Assembly: GCA_018881555.1 (NCBI GenBank)
Contig: JACAXG010000109.1
Location: forward strand, 801,251-865,250
Reading direction: 5' to 3'
From: Amblyornis subalaris
Lineage: Eukaryota; Chordata; Aves; Passeriformes; Ptilonorhynchidae
Length of the DNA stretch: 64,000 bases
The translations under genes and the position numbers were made by a program. This document shows, piece by piece, positions 35,901 to 47,941 of this stretch. Within the stretch, counting starts at the first letter, position 1. Each line of letters opens with the position of its first letter. The notes beneath the pieces are model-generated. The model worked only from the letters and a program-made list of their open reading frames with translations, did not search any database and was not told the origin of the DNA.

Positions 35901-38173
35901 AACTGTAAGTTAATGTGCTGATTCAAGTACCTGTGTATATATATATATATATGTGTATTATATACACAACCCAGCTGATATGTTTATTCAGAGCAAGTCA
36001 AACAAGCCCATCACATCAAATTAACTAAAATTAATAAGCTTTGGGCACAGAACATACTCATAACCCAGAAAGAAAGAATTAACCAAGTACACACTGCATG
36101 ATGCTCACACATGCGTTTTTCTGAGAAAACCTTGAGTAAGTTTGATGATCTGTGACAAAACTGATGCTTTAAAAACTATGAAACCTCAGAAATTTTTCCT
36201 TCCTCTGCTGTCATGACTTACAAGCTTTCCTCACACAAGTGTTTCTTGTGGTGCAAAAGCCTTAAAACCTGTGGATCCGGGATAAACCTGCCAAAAACTC
36301 TGAATATCATCTGGTAAAAGTTATCTGAGCATACATTATCTACCCTAGATGGAAACAACCATTGCTAGACACATGCAGAATGGATCAAGCCTTCCACAAG
36401 AGGCTTTTTGTTGTTGTTGTTTACATATGAAGCTGGATACAAAATTGAGTGGTTTTCTCCATCTCTTTTTCTCAGGTTAGTGAAGTTATTTCTGTAAATT
36501 TCCCTGAGCTTATTTAAAGCTGGTGAGCTTATTTAAAAGATATTCAAAATAAAGTTCCCATTGTATTGTTCTGTCAGAAAAAGCCAAAAGAATGCAACTA
36601 AAAAAAAAATGCGAAAAGTCATTTTGCAACTACATATTAAAAATCAGACACCAGGCTCAAGTAAGTTTCTACCAGGGTCCAACACATTATACCTATTTTA
36701 GTTTCATTAAGCTGAACCATGATCCCAACTTTCTTCACGGTATTCAGCAAGGCATAAGCCACATCTAAACTTTTGTTCGTATCTTAAGAGAAGGAATTTA
36801 TATGGCTTAAAAACTGACCAAATGTGAAAGACTAACCATATTCAAAAATTGAATGTACCTGGCATCGATTTAAATATATTTTCCCCTAGAACAAAAGGTA
36901 TAACATAGCTAAGTACACCAAAACTATGCAAGATTAATCTTTGCAGGTAATGGAAAGAGCTGTAGATAGATTTTCTCATAAAATTGGACATTTTGCAAAA
37001 CTATTTGCGCATGGAAAAAATCTAATATGGGAAAAAACAGAGAGATTAGTATTTTTCATGTCTTTCATCTTAAGCAACACAACTTCCTTGGTTTGCCTAA
37101 TTTTGTTACAGAACTAAAGATGAATTGTTCCTAAAAAATCTGTGTGAGTGATTTGCCTTCTTTTCACAGAGAGCTGTTGAGTGCCTGGCAGCAATTTGTG
37201 GGTAATAGACTAGAGATGGCCATTTCTGTAAATTATTTCCTTAATGACCCTTTGCTTCACAATTTGACTAAAACTGCTGCTTTCATCTTCCAGTCTCTGC
37301 AGCATTTTTTGTATAACCTGACATAAGTCAGGAGACCCTAGCCTTTCAATGCATAATGGACTCCCTGGAAATTGATAAATAGAAGTAGTATTTGTTTTGG
37401 GAAATTACTTTCAGAAAGAATAGACTCAGTAAAGCAAGGTCTCCCAATACACACTGACAATATGGAAATCTGTTCTCAAGAAAGATTTTTATACCAAGTA
37501 CTAAGTTTATTCTACTGTTGGAATTCCATTGAAAATACCTAGAAAATAGTAAGTATAAAAAAAAATCTATTTTATTTTGGGACTAGGAGGGCAGAGAAGC
37601 TGTGAATTTGTAGATTTATTAATGTAATAAGCATTAGAATTTTTTCTTACATATATAAGATTGATATATAAAGTTAGTCTTTGAGAGAGGAGAAAAAAAG
37701 GAACAACACAATAGTAATTTCGTTCATAGAATTTATACTATTTTTCTGTTATTGTCTCGAAAGACAACAGACAGTCGAAAAACAGCTCACTCGCTAACCC
37801 TTCTGGGTAACTTTTGTAATAAAAATCAGTTCAGGTAATAATGTTCTGTTTCTTTTGTGTAGCCCACCTGAAGTTGACTTCATATACTTGCATTGATCAT
37901 TTTGTCTCATGGTCTTAATTGAATGGTTGTTCCTCACATTAAATTTCTCTTCTGAACCCTGTATTTTTGGATAATATTTGTTCTATGAATAAGGAAAAAA
38001 GTCTTGAAAAGTTATTATGATACATAAGCTATATATCTACTGTCTGCATTTGGTTCACAGTTTTAGCGTTCATTTTTAACGCTGTCTGTTAGGAATTTTG
38101 TGATGGTCTAGAAGAGAGAGACAAAAAAAAAATCAAGGAAGCAGAGTGCTAGACAAAATAACATGTGGTTTGT
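32988..38173. other. Unique non-coding sequence
   Basis: AT-rich, with a TA microsatellite at 35933-35967 and an ambiguous base at 35163. Frames up to 78 codons show no motif. No exon or RNA gene is supported. Confidence 0.55.
35933..35967. repeat. (TA)n microsatellite with TG interruption
   Basis: A run of alternating T and A is interrupted by TGTG and flanked by TATACACA. This is a short, likely polymorphic simple repeat. Confidence 0.9.
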
Positions 38174-38178
38174 TTAAG
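38174..38178. repeat. Left copy of a 5-bp target-site duplication
   Basis: TTAAG here directly precedes the TGTTATGAG start of the LTR and recurs at 39273-39277 just after its end. Five bases is the usual duplication length for ERVL-like elements. Confidence 0.6.
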
Positions 38179-39065
38179 TGTTATGAGTTAGAAAAAAAAA
38201 TAAAAATTTGTTTCCTTTCCCCTGGGGTACCAGGGAGACTGTGCAGGTGGGGAGGGGCTGGCCGGGAATTGATGGGCGATACTTAAGAACAAAAGGGAGT
38301 TATCTGTTCAGCTGCATTCCACGGTAATGACACAGAATGGACAATACTTAAGGACAAAAGAGATCATTTGCCCAGCCCAGAAGCCAGGACAATTCCCTCA
38401 GTTAAAGAAAAACAAAGACTTGCAAATACTGGCAAGGGGATGTTTTCCTCAGAGGCTGGAGCACCGCGAGAGAACTTTCTGAGACTTGGGTGAGAGGTGG
38501 GTGGAGAGCGGGCTGGTCTCTGTCTCCGGTCTGCATTTGGTGAGGGCGGTCGTGTCTGCAGCGAGTGCCGGTTTCACTCCGGGAACACTGCTGTACTGCC
38601 ACGCCNCCGCCGGCTGGCTCCAGAGCATGGATACACTGTGACATCCCCGAGGGTCCCGCAGCGGCACAGGGTACAGAGCTACGCTGTAACCAAATCGCCT
38701 CCGGGAGCTACTAGTCTCTGCTGTGCCTGCCTTCTGCTNGTCTGTCGGTGAGTGATACCGAGGTCCATCGCTGCCCAGTCAACCCTGCCTGCCTGCGCTG
38801 CTCGCTGCCCGCTGCCGAGGTTGGTGGAGCCGGGCTGCTGCCCCGTGGGGTCGCGCCGGGGGCGACCTCCCCCCCTTTCCCGTTCGCCGGAGCCGCCGTT
38901 TGCCGCGTGAGGGTCGTCGCGCTCGCGCCACAGCGCCCCCTGCAGCCGCGGGGGAGTCACCGCAGCCTCTCTGCCCCAGCGGAGGATCTCCCAACACACA
39001 AGGAACTGATAAGGGGTTTGTCTGTTCTCTTATGGTTGCCGTTTAACCGTCTTGTTGTATATATA

Positions 39066-39109
<44 letters not shown>

Positions 39110-39272
39110 TATATAACCCTAGTAAAGAAATGTTATTCTTTTTACCACATCTTTGCCTGAGAGCCCTGTAATTTCAAAGGTACAGTAATTTGGAGGAGGG
39201 AGGGAGGTCATCCTGTACTCAAGGGAAGTTTCCCACCTTGCTTGACAGACACCTGTCCTTCAAACCAGGATA
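38179..39272 (+). mobile_element. ERVL-type LTR, GC- and CpG-rich, plus orientation
   Basis: The start (TGTTATGAGTTAG, then CCCCTGGGGTACCAGGGAGA and CTGTGCAGG) and the end (TTGCCTGAGAGCCCTGTAATT, GGAGGGAGGGAGG, CAGACACCTGTCCTTCAAACC) match a bird ERVL LTR layout that I recognise. The flanking TTAAG repeats (38174-38178 and 39273-39277) fix the boundaries and imply a single insertion of about 1.09 kb. The last two bases read TA rather than CA, consistent with a C-to-T change. The middle (about 38460-38990) is strikingly CpG-rich against the AT-rich surroundings. Frames of up to 122 codons there come from the GC content and are not genes. Two ambiguous bases (38606, 38739) and a TA microsatellite (39058-39104) lie inside. 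No internal viral gene is present. Confidence 0.8.
39058..39104. repeat. (TA)n microsatellite inside the LTR
   Basis: An alternating TA run has one GTGTG interruption near its start. It sits between the CpG-rich body and the conserved 3' end of the ERVL-type LTR. It produces the artificial isoleucine/tyrosine tail of an overlapping open frame. Confidence 0.95.
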
Positions 39273-39277
39273 TTAAG
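39273..39277. repeat. Right copy of a 5-bp target-site duplication
   Basis: TTAAG matches the five bases in front of the LTR at 38174-38178. Confidence 0.6.
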
Positions 39278-42200
39278 CTTGTGTGATCTCCAGTGCTCAG
39301 TGTCCTCCTGGACCGAAGCGGGAACACGCACTAGATCAGAAACAACACTTACAGCAAAAGTCTTTCCAAGCTTTTTTTTGTTGTTTTTTTGATTCCAGTG
39401 GTACTTCTCAATGTTATAGCACATTCCTCATTCCAAGCATCAATAATATTTAGAGACTCACCAGCAGCTCACCCCAAGGAATCTCCAGCTGGAAAAAAAG
39501 TTTATGGTTTCCTTATAAACTTTTCATTGCTCATACTCTCTATTAATAATTGATAAACCTCAAGACTTCACTCTAAGCTTCCAGCTCTAGTTTCAGTATA
39601 TTTCTCTTTTTAGTCCTCGTAGAATTTTAATCTGAGCTTTCTTACTGTATGCTGTATTGCAACAGGACTTACACCTCTCTTGGACTTACAATAGCTGAAA
39701 TTTTAGGTGAGATATATTATATTCGTATTCTTGATAATCATTGCATTATTTATGGGTTTCAATTTTAAAACTCCTATAAATAAACTGTATGCTGAACATT
39801 TAGGAGGATGACCACCTTATGAATTCAATATCCTATCAGGTATATTAACTTGGCACAAAAGGAGCTAAAAGGCACTCAGCACCTGTCTCTGCCAATTTTA
39901 CAGATTAGAGTTATCCACATGTTTGATAAATTAATCCTTTAGTTAAAATAACTTATATCAGCCTTAAATATTTTTTGGTTTTAAATTGTAGTTTTTGCTA
40001 ATGTTCCCATGCTTCTGAATATGAAAAATTGGGGGAAAAACATACAGGAAATAGTAATTCAGTAAGCAAAAAACACACTTTTCCCATGCCAGAAAGGATA
40101 TGGAGTTACACAAGGCAATAGAGATATCAAAGTAGTCATTCATAAGACTTTAAATATCAAAAATGCATTTAGTTTGTTTCATGGAAAAGAAGTCTATTTT
40201 CTTCCCAGATCTTGGTAGCTAGCAGCTTCTGCTGACCAGTACAAAGGGAAGGTTGAGCCAGGGGCCAAGTTTCAGTATATGATCCAATGCCTCTGCAGGT
40301 AACCCACACCCCTAGGAGTGCCAGTACACAAAAAGCATTCCTCAGGGGCACCTTACATTTTAATGAAACACAAGACAGGGATAGCTTGATGATATGCCTG
40401 TGATCTATAGAAAAATAAACTAGATTATCTTTTTAATCTCTAATTCTACTTTGTTATTAAAACTGTGCATATGCTGGAGGGGGAAGGGAGGTACAGGGAG
40501 TTGATATGTCCTTTGAGACCAAAACCTAGCTGACAGCTTCAGCCTGTCTGTGACAACAGATAGAAAAAGAACAGAAAATAAAATACCTAAATAAAGTCAG
40601 GATAGCTTCAGGTTCCTAGAGCTTAATGAAATTCTCTTCTGAATCCTGAGGTTATTGCCTTCAACAAACTCACAGTGTCTAAAGAGGATTTGAAAGATTT
40701 CATTAGTCCACAAAAGGACAAAGATAAATTTACAGACAAGTCTCTTTTTAGGGGGAAAAACCCGTCAGTTGTGTAAGCTGTTTGAAGAGAACTGACAAGT
40801 AATAGGCACCACCATTTTTCAGGAGGAATCAAGGGGGAAAAGTGGTGCGTGAGAGACAGATCAAGGTAGACCTAACAAAGTGTGAATAAGGAGCCAAGGA
40901 TCCTGACATATGCTCCCAAGACTCCTAAGCAATGGCTGATTGCCTGAAAGGGCCACTGCTTCTTAAAGAGAGATCTTTACTCAGATATAAAAACTGATGT
41001 GAAAACTATTCTAAATGATTAACACCACTGAGATCAAACCAGTCTGATTTCCTGAGCCAATGGAACGGAGGCAGCTGATGGGGTATAGCTTTATATCTGC
41101 AGATTTTTGAAGCACTCACATGTGATATTTCCACAGACAGTGAGGGTTACAACTACATGAATCTAGTTTCAAACGGGCACTCATCCCTTTTAAAAAGTTA
41201 TACAGTCCTTATATATTCAGTTATCCGAAAGGATGTAGAGAAAGAGTTGGTTTGATCCATTTTTTGTCCAACACCACTAAATATTATATTAATATTTGGA
41301 CAATAAAGTACGTATTCAGATTTTATAATCTGTTAATTTAAAAAATTAACCCGTACTGCAAGTACTTTTGGAGTGCAAAATTAGAAATGAAAAATTATTT
41401 TGATAAACCAGACAAAGAGCTCTGGAAGATTCAATAGAACACTCCTTTGCAGTTGTTACAGCACAATAAATGCAAGATATGGAAATATGGGAAAATTTCA
41501 TAGACAAAGTATCTCTTTGCTGGTTGGAGAGCTGTACCTCAATAGAAGGATCCCACCTCTCATTTATGATATAGTCCTTAGTAGCGTAGGTGGTGAGAGT
41601 GGGATTATATGGCAACATGTGGCAATTAAAACCAAGGAAGAGCAATTTAAGAAGTACCGTCTATTAAACATAAGTGGGACTTGGGTCAGGGCATCTTCTC
41701 TAGCCATTCATGTTTCTCTCTAAATTCACATTTCGATCTTATATGATTTATTTGGTCATCAGCCTTAAGCCACCTTCTGTTTTGTGTAGGGACATTGTGT
41801 TTCAGAATTACTATTCCTTGGACGATGGGGAAAGGATTGACACAACGTTAGTACTCATACACACTGGACATGTGTAAACCAGGTTTGCAAAGGTCTGCTG
41901 AAAACATCAGACAGACTAAAAATATAAAAACTAAAACCAGCCCTTCAGCCATTTTTGTGGATTTATGTTGAAATTACTACTGAAATTGAGCTCCACAGTT
42001 GTAGAAGGGTGTCTGCAGTAAATAATCAGAAGCCCATGGTTGGCCAGCCTATTGCTCTAAATTCAAAAGAAAATATCTTCTCTGCAGTTTTGATTTTCCT
42101 CCTAAACTCTGAAAAATTTTATACATTTGTTTGACAATGAATTCCAACAAGATCCAGTAATATATTTGTTATAACTCAAATAAACTCTGAATTCTCCCCA

Positions 42201-44527
42201 AACTTAGAAAAATGCCATCCAATCTAATTTAAAATAACAACTTGTAAATAGAAGATAAGTTAAATATTATATAAACCAAACAACAGTCTTATTCATGTAC
42301 CTTAAACCTGAAATCCCTCTCACCTTGACAAATTTGATGGAGCATCTTTTATCAGTTGCTTAGAACAGGTGAGATAAAGTGAAACAAATCTCCAGGTTAC
42401 AACATCTGAGCAACTGATGAGGGATATCATAAGATATGGCTACTTCCTAGAGGTTCCCTGTTTCATATTCATTTGGGAGTAATTTTCCGTGAGTAAATGA
42501 ACATGAATCAATTTGTCTGATGAGCAAAATACTTTTAGAAAAAAAATATGGTCGATTTTTGGCAGGGAAAAAAGAGAGCATCTTTTAAAATTACACTCCT
42601 GGCTGCTGATGTGAATGAGGGAGTTGGGACCACTGTGGGGACTGACAGAAGATAACACTGTTTATACTCAGACCACTTTTTCCTTTGAACAATCTGAATC
42701 CTTTTTTCTATTGAATGTTTTCCTGCTACTCACATACACCAAAAGCTGTTGAATTTGATTATCTTGATTAATATCATATTAAACATGCAGCACTAGAATA
42801 CTGAAACGCAAGAGTGTCATGAAGCACCCTGAGCACAGCCACACTGATATTAAGTGGGGAAAAACTAAAACCAAAACATCTGAAATGAGGAAAGATATTC
42901 AGTCAGAATGATATCTGTCTAAACAGTTTCTTTCCACTCTCCCCAGCCACCCTCTCTTTTTTTTTATTAAAGTGGTGAGTTATTGCTGCAACTACTAAAT
43001 CCTGAGGAACTCAAAGGAATAAGAAAAGTCAAACTACAATGAATTTAAAGCAGATAAATTATGGGTACTTATATTTCACTTAGGAAAACAAAAATCCTGC
43101 AGATGCTTGGAAGTGTAGAAGATCATACTTTTCTATCGCATCATTTTGATGGCAAAAGTAGTTAACAAACTAGAGCACAGGAAATATAAATCACAATAGT
43201 CTCTAGCATTTTCTACTCTCTGAAGGATTAGTAAATAATTAGTGAGGCAAATGAAAACGCTTCCTAAAAGAAATCTTGCTAATGGAAAACATGGATGTAT
43301 TTTACAGATGTATGCACCTTGTATTTTCTGAATATTTATGCAGCAAAACCAACACAAAACCATTTTGTAACGGAAAAGCAGCTGCTCAGGCACTGCCACA
43401 TCAGGTTTATAAGGAGTTCAGAGTAGAGAGAATCTTTTCAGTTATTTCAGTGTCTTAAGGAGGGGAACATCATAGTCTGTTGAAAGAGCAGAGTGTCAGA
43501 GCAAGGGTGGAGGATAGAGGATAATGGGAATAAATGCAGGATTCAGTTTGGTTGATATTCTGTGTAACCAAAGCCAAAGAACATGCACCTGTCTGCCTGA
43601 CCAGACGTTTCACTGTCAGGGCATTAAAGTACATCCATTGTTTCAGAACTGACAAAAAGCCTCCCTTCTTTACCAGGAAGAGAGAAGACACAATGATCAC
43701 CTTGCAAGAAGGGCAGTATTCACACTCTTATGTCAGTGCAGAAAGAAATAAAACAGACAAGAGTTATATCTGAAGATTGTATATCATGTCTGCAGACACA
43801 TGAGCTTCTAGACATCAGAAAGACACAATTTTGGCTCAGTGGTGTGAAGCAATGAGAGTTTTCTTGAAATAAAAAAAGCTTCAATAATATGAAACCAACT
43901 TGCCAGCCTGTTACTAGTTTTCCTTCTTAAAAAAAATGAATTTGTTTTTCTATTGGAGTCAACACACATCAAATCAGTCTTCACATCTAAGGATCAGACT
44001 TATGACATCTAGAACAGGTTTCAGGAAGAAACTTATGCAAGTTAAAAAACTGATTTGAGGAAAAGCATAGCACTAAAATTGCATAGAACTAGAAATCTTC
44101 CTCTCTAAGCAGCCTACATGGCAGCAAGGTTCTATCAGGGAGTTTCACAAGTTGAAAAGAGATTTCTTACATTTTATTTTAAAAATTTACTTTTACAGAA
44201 ACCATCATTCTAAGACCAAAACCAAACTGGATTTCAGAAAAAGTACTAGAATTAACTAAAAGCAAAGTATGAAAACACATACAGAAATAGAACTTTTTTA
44301 AAATAAGAATTTTAAGAAACACATGTTCTACTCAAAGATGGTTTCTATACAAGGTTTTCATCTACCCTATCTAATAATTAGTAGTAAAGTCACAGATGCC
44401 CTTCCACCACTTCAAAAGTTAGCCCAAGTTTGTGATAAGCCAGGCTACTGAAATGCAAAAAAGCATTAACTGTGAGACAAAGTGTCAAAAGAAGTAAGTA
44501 GTCACAATTGTTCATATCCAAGAAAAT

Positions 44528-44595
44528 AGTATATACCAGACACTGACCTGACCTCAATTCCAGTATATACCAGACACTGACCTGACCTCAATTCC
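44528..44595. repeat. Exact 34-bp tandem duplication
   Basis: Copies at 44528-44561 and 44562-44595 are identical over all 34 bases (each starts AGTATATACCAGACACTGAC). Lack of any difference in otherwise decayed neutral sequence suggests a recent duplication, or an assembly artefact. Confidence 0.95.
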
Positions 44596-45160
44596 AGACT
44601 CTTTTATTGCTCTGCTGAATTGGTTCAACTTTGCTCCAACAATTTCTTTTCCTCAACCTCCCATCTGTATTGACATCTGCCATGAGACACTTTGCTTTTT
44701 TAGAGATAGAATTCAGAACAGCTTGATACTCTTACCTTTGAAGTCAGACCTGAATATCTTAATAATAAAAGGTAAAATGAAAGCTCAAATATCTTCTTTC
44801 CAGAAGAAAACTCAAGTTCTTGCATAGAAGTTATATGTTTGCCTTGAAGTGGAGTGACAGGCCGACATGTATACTACAAACACAAGTCCCACGCTCTTAT
44901 TTCTTCTCCCTTTCAACACCCCAAGCACCATAAGAACTATTCAGTTTAAGGTTTTTGAACAATGGCAGCTGAAAAAGAAGAGCCTGACCTGAAATCCAAG
45001 GATTTGGATTAGAAGTTTGGTAAAGATTTAACTATAAGTTCCAGCAAATCTTGCAACCTTTTGGACATGAAAGCTCCTAACACCATATCAAGGACTGGAG
45101 CTATAGTTGCTTCTGACTCATAAAAGTAAAAGCACAAGACAACAATGAATGACAATAGTT

Positions 45161-45179
45161 TATATATATATATAAAATG

Positions 45180-45230
<51 letters not shown>
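45161..45230. repeat. (TA)n and (AC)n microsatellites
   Basis: TA repeats at 45161-45174 and 45186-45222 grade into an AC run at 45222-45230. They sit about 135 bases left of the recognisable CR1 sequence. They are not the CR1 8-mer tail. Confidence 0.95.
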
Positions 45231-45364
45231 TAGTCTACTTTGACTGCCATTTACCTGACTAGACTCCTGGATGACAAGACTTCCTCCATAGCATTCTTAC
45301 ATATATTTCACAGTTTTTACAGCTTCCAGTTTGAAGATAATCTAGTAAATAGCATTGATCAATG

Positions 45365-46955
45365 AGGCCTGAGTAGAGGGGCAGGATCACCTCCCTCCAC
45401 CTGCTGGTAATGCTCTTCCCAGAGCACCCCAGGATCCCATCAGCCTTCTTGGCCACAGGGGTACTACTAGCTTATGGGCGGCTTGTTGTCCACCAGGACC
45501 CCCAGGTCAGTCTCTGCAGAGCTACTTTCCAGCAGGTTGGCCCCCAGCCTGTGCTGGTGAGTGGGGTTATTCCTCCCCAAGTGCAGGACCCTGCATTTGC
45601 CTTTATTGAACCTCAGAACTTCTCTGCCCATCTCTCCAGCCTGTGGTAGTCCTTCTGAAGGGCAGCACAGCACTCTGGGGTATTGGCTGCTCCTCCCAGT
45701 TTTGTGTCATCAGCAACTTGCTGCAGAGGTATCTGCCCCTTCATCCAAGTCACTGATGAATAAGTTAAACAGTACTGCGCCCAGTATGGAACCTTGGGGG
45801 ACACAGGCCCCCAGTCAGACCCTGTGCCACTGATTGTGACCCTCTGGGTTTTATTGTTCAGCTGGTTCTCAGTTCAACTGACTGTCCACTCAAGCAGTCC
45901 ACACTTCCTGAGCTTGCCCATGAGAATGTTGTGAGAGACAGTGTGAAAAGCCTTGCTGAAGTTGAGGTAGACAATACCCACTGTTCTCCACTCATCAATC
46001 CAGGTAGTTGTTTCTTCAGAGAAGGCAATCAGATTAATCATACAATCAATCATTTGGGTTGGAAGGGACATTTAAAGGTCATCTAGGCCAACTCCCCTGC
46101 AAAGGGCAAGGACATCTTCAACTAGACCGAGTTGCTCAGAGTCTCATCCAACCTAACCTTGACTGTTGCCAGAAATGGAGCAACTGGTTGCTGGGTTGGT
46201 CAAACATGATTTACCTTTAGTGAATTCACACTGACTACTCTTGGTCACCTTCTTGTCATCCATGTGGATAGAGATGGCCTCCAGACTGAGATGCTCCATC
46301 ACCTTTCCAGGGATCGAGGCAAGGCTGACTGGCCAGTAGTTCTCTGGGTTCTCCCTTTTGCCCTTTCTGAAGACCGGGGTGACATTTGCTTTCTTCCAGA
46401 CCTCAGGTACTTCTCCTGATCGCCTCGACCTCTCAAAGAGGATCGTGAGCAGCCTCAGGATGGTGTCCACCAGCTCTCTCAGCACTCATGGATGCATCCC
46501 ATCAGGACCTACAGACTTGTGGATGTCTAGTTTACCTGGTGTTCTCTAACCCAATCCTTCTTGACCAAGGGAAAGTCTTCCTTCCAAGATTCCGTTGCAC
46601 TGGTCTCCTGGGTCAGAGATCCCTGAGGGCTGGTCTTGTCAGTGAAGACCGATGCAAAGAAGGAGTTCAGTGTCTCCACCTTCTCTGCATCCTCTGTTGC
46701 CAGGGTGTCCCCTCCATTTCATGATGGGCCCACATTATCCTTCGTTTTCCTGTTGATATTAATGTATTTGAAGAAGCCCTTCTTGTTGTCTTTGACATTC
46801 TTAGCCAGATTTAGTTCCAGATGGGCATCAGCCTTCCTTGTTTCATTTCAACTGACTGACAACCTCTCTCTATTTATTCCATGACCCTGCTTCCACCTCC
46901 TGTGTATTTCCTGCTTACACTTCAGTAATGACAGGAGTTCTTTATTCACCCATAT
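45365..46955 (-). mobile_element. CR1 LINE fragment with most of the reverse transcriptase, interrupted and lacking its 3' end
   Basis: Minus-strand frames in order along the element give the N-terminal reverse transcriptase region (EVPEVWKKANVTPVF, 46485-46153), motif A (YLNFSKAFHTVSHNIL, 46071-45874), motif C ([11 protein letters not shown], 45804-45613) and the C-terminal part ([11 protein letters not shown], 45673-45467, and REVILPLYSGL, 45456-45259). Motif A has lost both aspartates of the usual DFSKAFD (now N and H). Motif C keeps its two aspartates. Frames shift several times, so the element is dead. Unlike ordinary CR1 copies it ends abruptly within the reverse transcriptase on the left, without the 3' untranslated tail. 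A younger CR1 tail sits inside it at about 46035-46193. Confidence 0.93.
46035..46193 (-). mobile_element. Younger CR1 3' tail nested inside the larger CR1
   Basis: AATCATACAATCAATCAT is the degenerate CR1 8-mer end, followed by TTGGGTTGGAAGGGACATTT and by CAACTAGACCGAGTTGCTCAGA and ATCCAACCTAACCTTGAC. This is CR1 3'-untranslated sequence in minus orientation. It is out of place here, because on either side the outer CR1 continues from GAAGGCAATCAGATTA to GGTTGGTCAAACATG, both from its reverse transcriptase. It is thus a separate, later insertion of about 160 bases in the same orientation. Confidence 0.8.
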
Positions 46956-47569
46956 GTGTAAAGGTACCAACTTGCCATACTTAAAAATGTAATCACAATT
47001 TTTCCAAAGATTGTTATCCTCACATCAAGATCAGATGCTTTCTTAATAGAATATGAAACTCACTACAGGCACTAAAATGTTGTGGGAGTTAACAAATTAA
47101 GACATATGAAGATCTAACCAACGATGTACTGGTCCTTACTGTCCTTATTCTTTATGAATATAGGTACATAGGAGCAGAATTTGTTCAATTGCTTTGTACT
47201 GTCAGAACTCAGATCCTCTGATTTTATGCTTCCTTTGTACTCTGGCAATATTCAAGAGTTTGAAACTCTTGACTATCATAGTCTTTTAAGAAAAGTAACT
47301 ACTTATTGGAATTGTGACTAAAGAGCACCAACAGATGCAAACTTAGACGAACTTCAAATCAATTTAGAGATAAAAAGCTAATTTCCTGTGTGGGTAGATA
47401 ATCTTTATATAAAGGCATAAAAATGGTACCTTTATTGAAGGTTATAATTTGAAGGCTAGAAACTACTGCAAAGAAACTGTGAAGTTAAATTATTTCTTAC
47501 CAAATGTTTGCAGTGGAGTTGCATTAAGAGTATAGCAATTTGAGAGAAAATAAGCCCCTTTGGTTTCCA
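46956..47569. other. Unique non-coding sequence
   Basis: Separates the CR1 from the following LTR. AT-rich, with no recognisable features. Confidence 0.5.
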
Positions 47570-47658
47570 GCTGGTCCTTAGAGACCAGAGGGGCCAGATG
47601 CAACTAGGATTAATTCTTGATTATAACCAATTCAGCACTGTAAGTCTTGTCACATTCC

Positions 47659-47828
47659 CAGATCAACCAATAGTGTGGGTTACACTATAAGTTTGGTCTT
47701 GATTGTGATCACAGATTCACCAACACTGCGGTTAATTGTGTCAGCACTAACAACTCAGCAATGAACAACTCAGGTTGAGTTCAATAAGAAATTTCATGAA
47801 CAGATTCACCAATAACATGGTTTATTGG
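47659..47828 (-). repeat. Degenerate repeated module near the LTR poly(A) signal
   Basis: CAGATCAACCAATAGTGTGG at 47659, CAGATTCACCAACACTGCGG at 47712 and CAGATTCACCAATAACATGG at 47801 share a core of about 20 bases, each followed by a GTTA or TTTATTG-like stretch. Only the last carries a clear AATAAA on the minus strand. Confidence 0.65.
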
Positions 47829-47885
47829 AGCAACAGTTTATAGTTTCTTTTAGACTGCTGGTGATAAATTCACCAGACCTGCAAA

Positions 47886-47906
47886 ATATATATATGTGTG
47901 TATATA

Positions 47907-47941
<35 letters not shown>
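47886..47941. repeat. (TA)n/(TG)n microsatellite inside an LTR
   Basis: Mixed TA and TG dinucleotide run in the middle of the minus-strand ERVL-type LTR. It is likely length-variable. Confidence 0.95.

Larger units (their letters stand above)
39278..45364. other. Unique non-coding sequence with a 34-bp tandem duplication
   Basis: No gene is recognised. Two overlapping frames of about 100 codons on opposite strands (41346-41645 minus, 41400-41723 plus) have no family motif and cannot both be real. The stretch contains an exact 34-bp duplication at 44528-44595 and AT/AC microsatellites at 45161-45230, just before a CR1 element. Confidence 0.5.

Noticed and set aside
38402..39116. Several overlapping frames of 72-122 codons on both strands
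   Set aside because: They fall in the CpG-rich LTR, where stops are rare because of base composition. One runs through a TA microsatellite, and two frames contain ambiguous codons.
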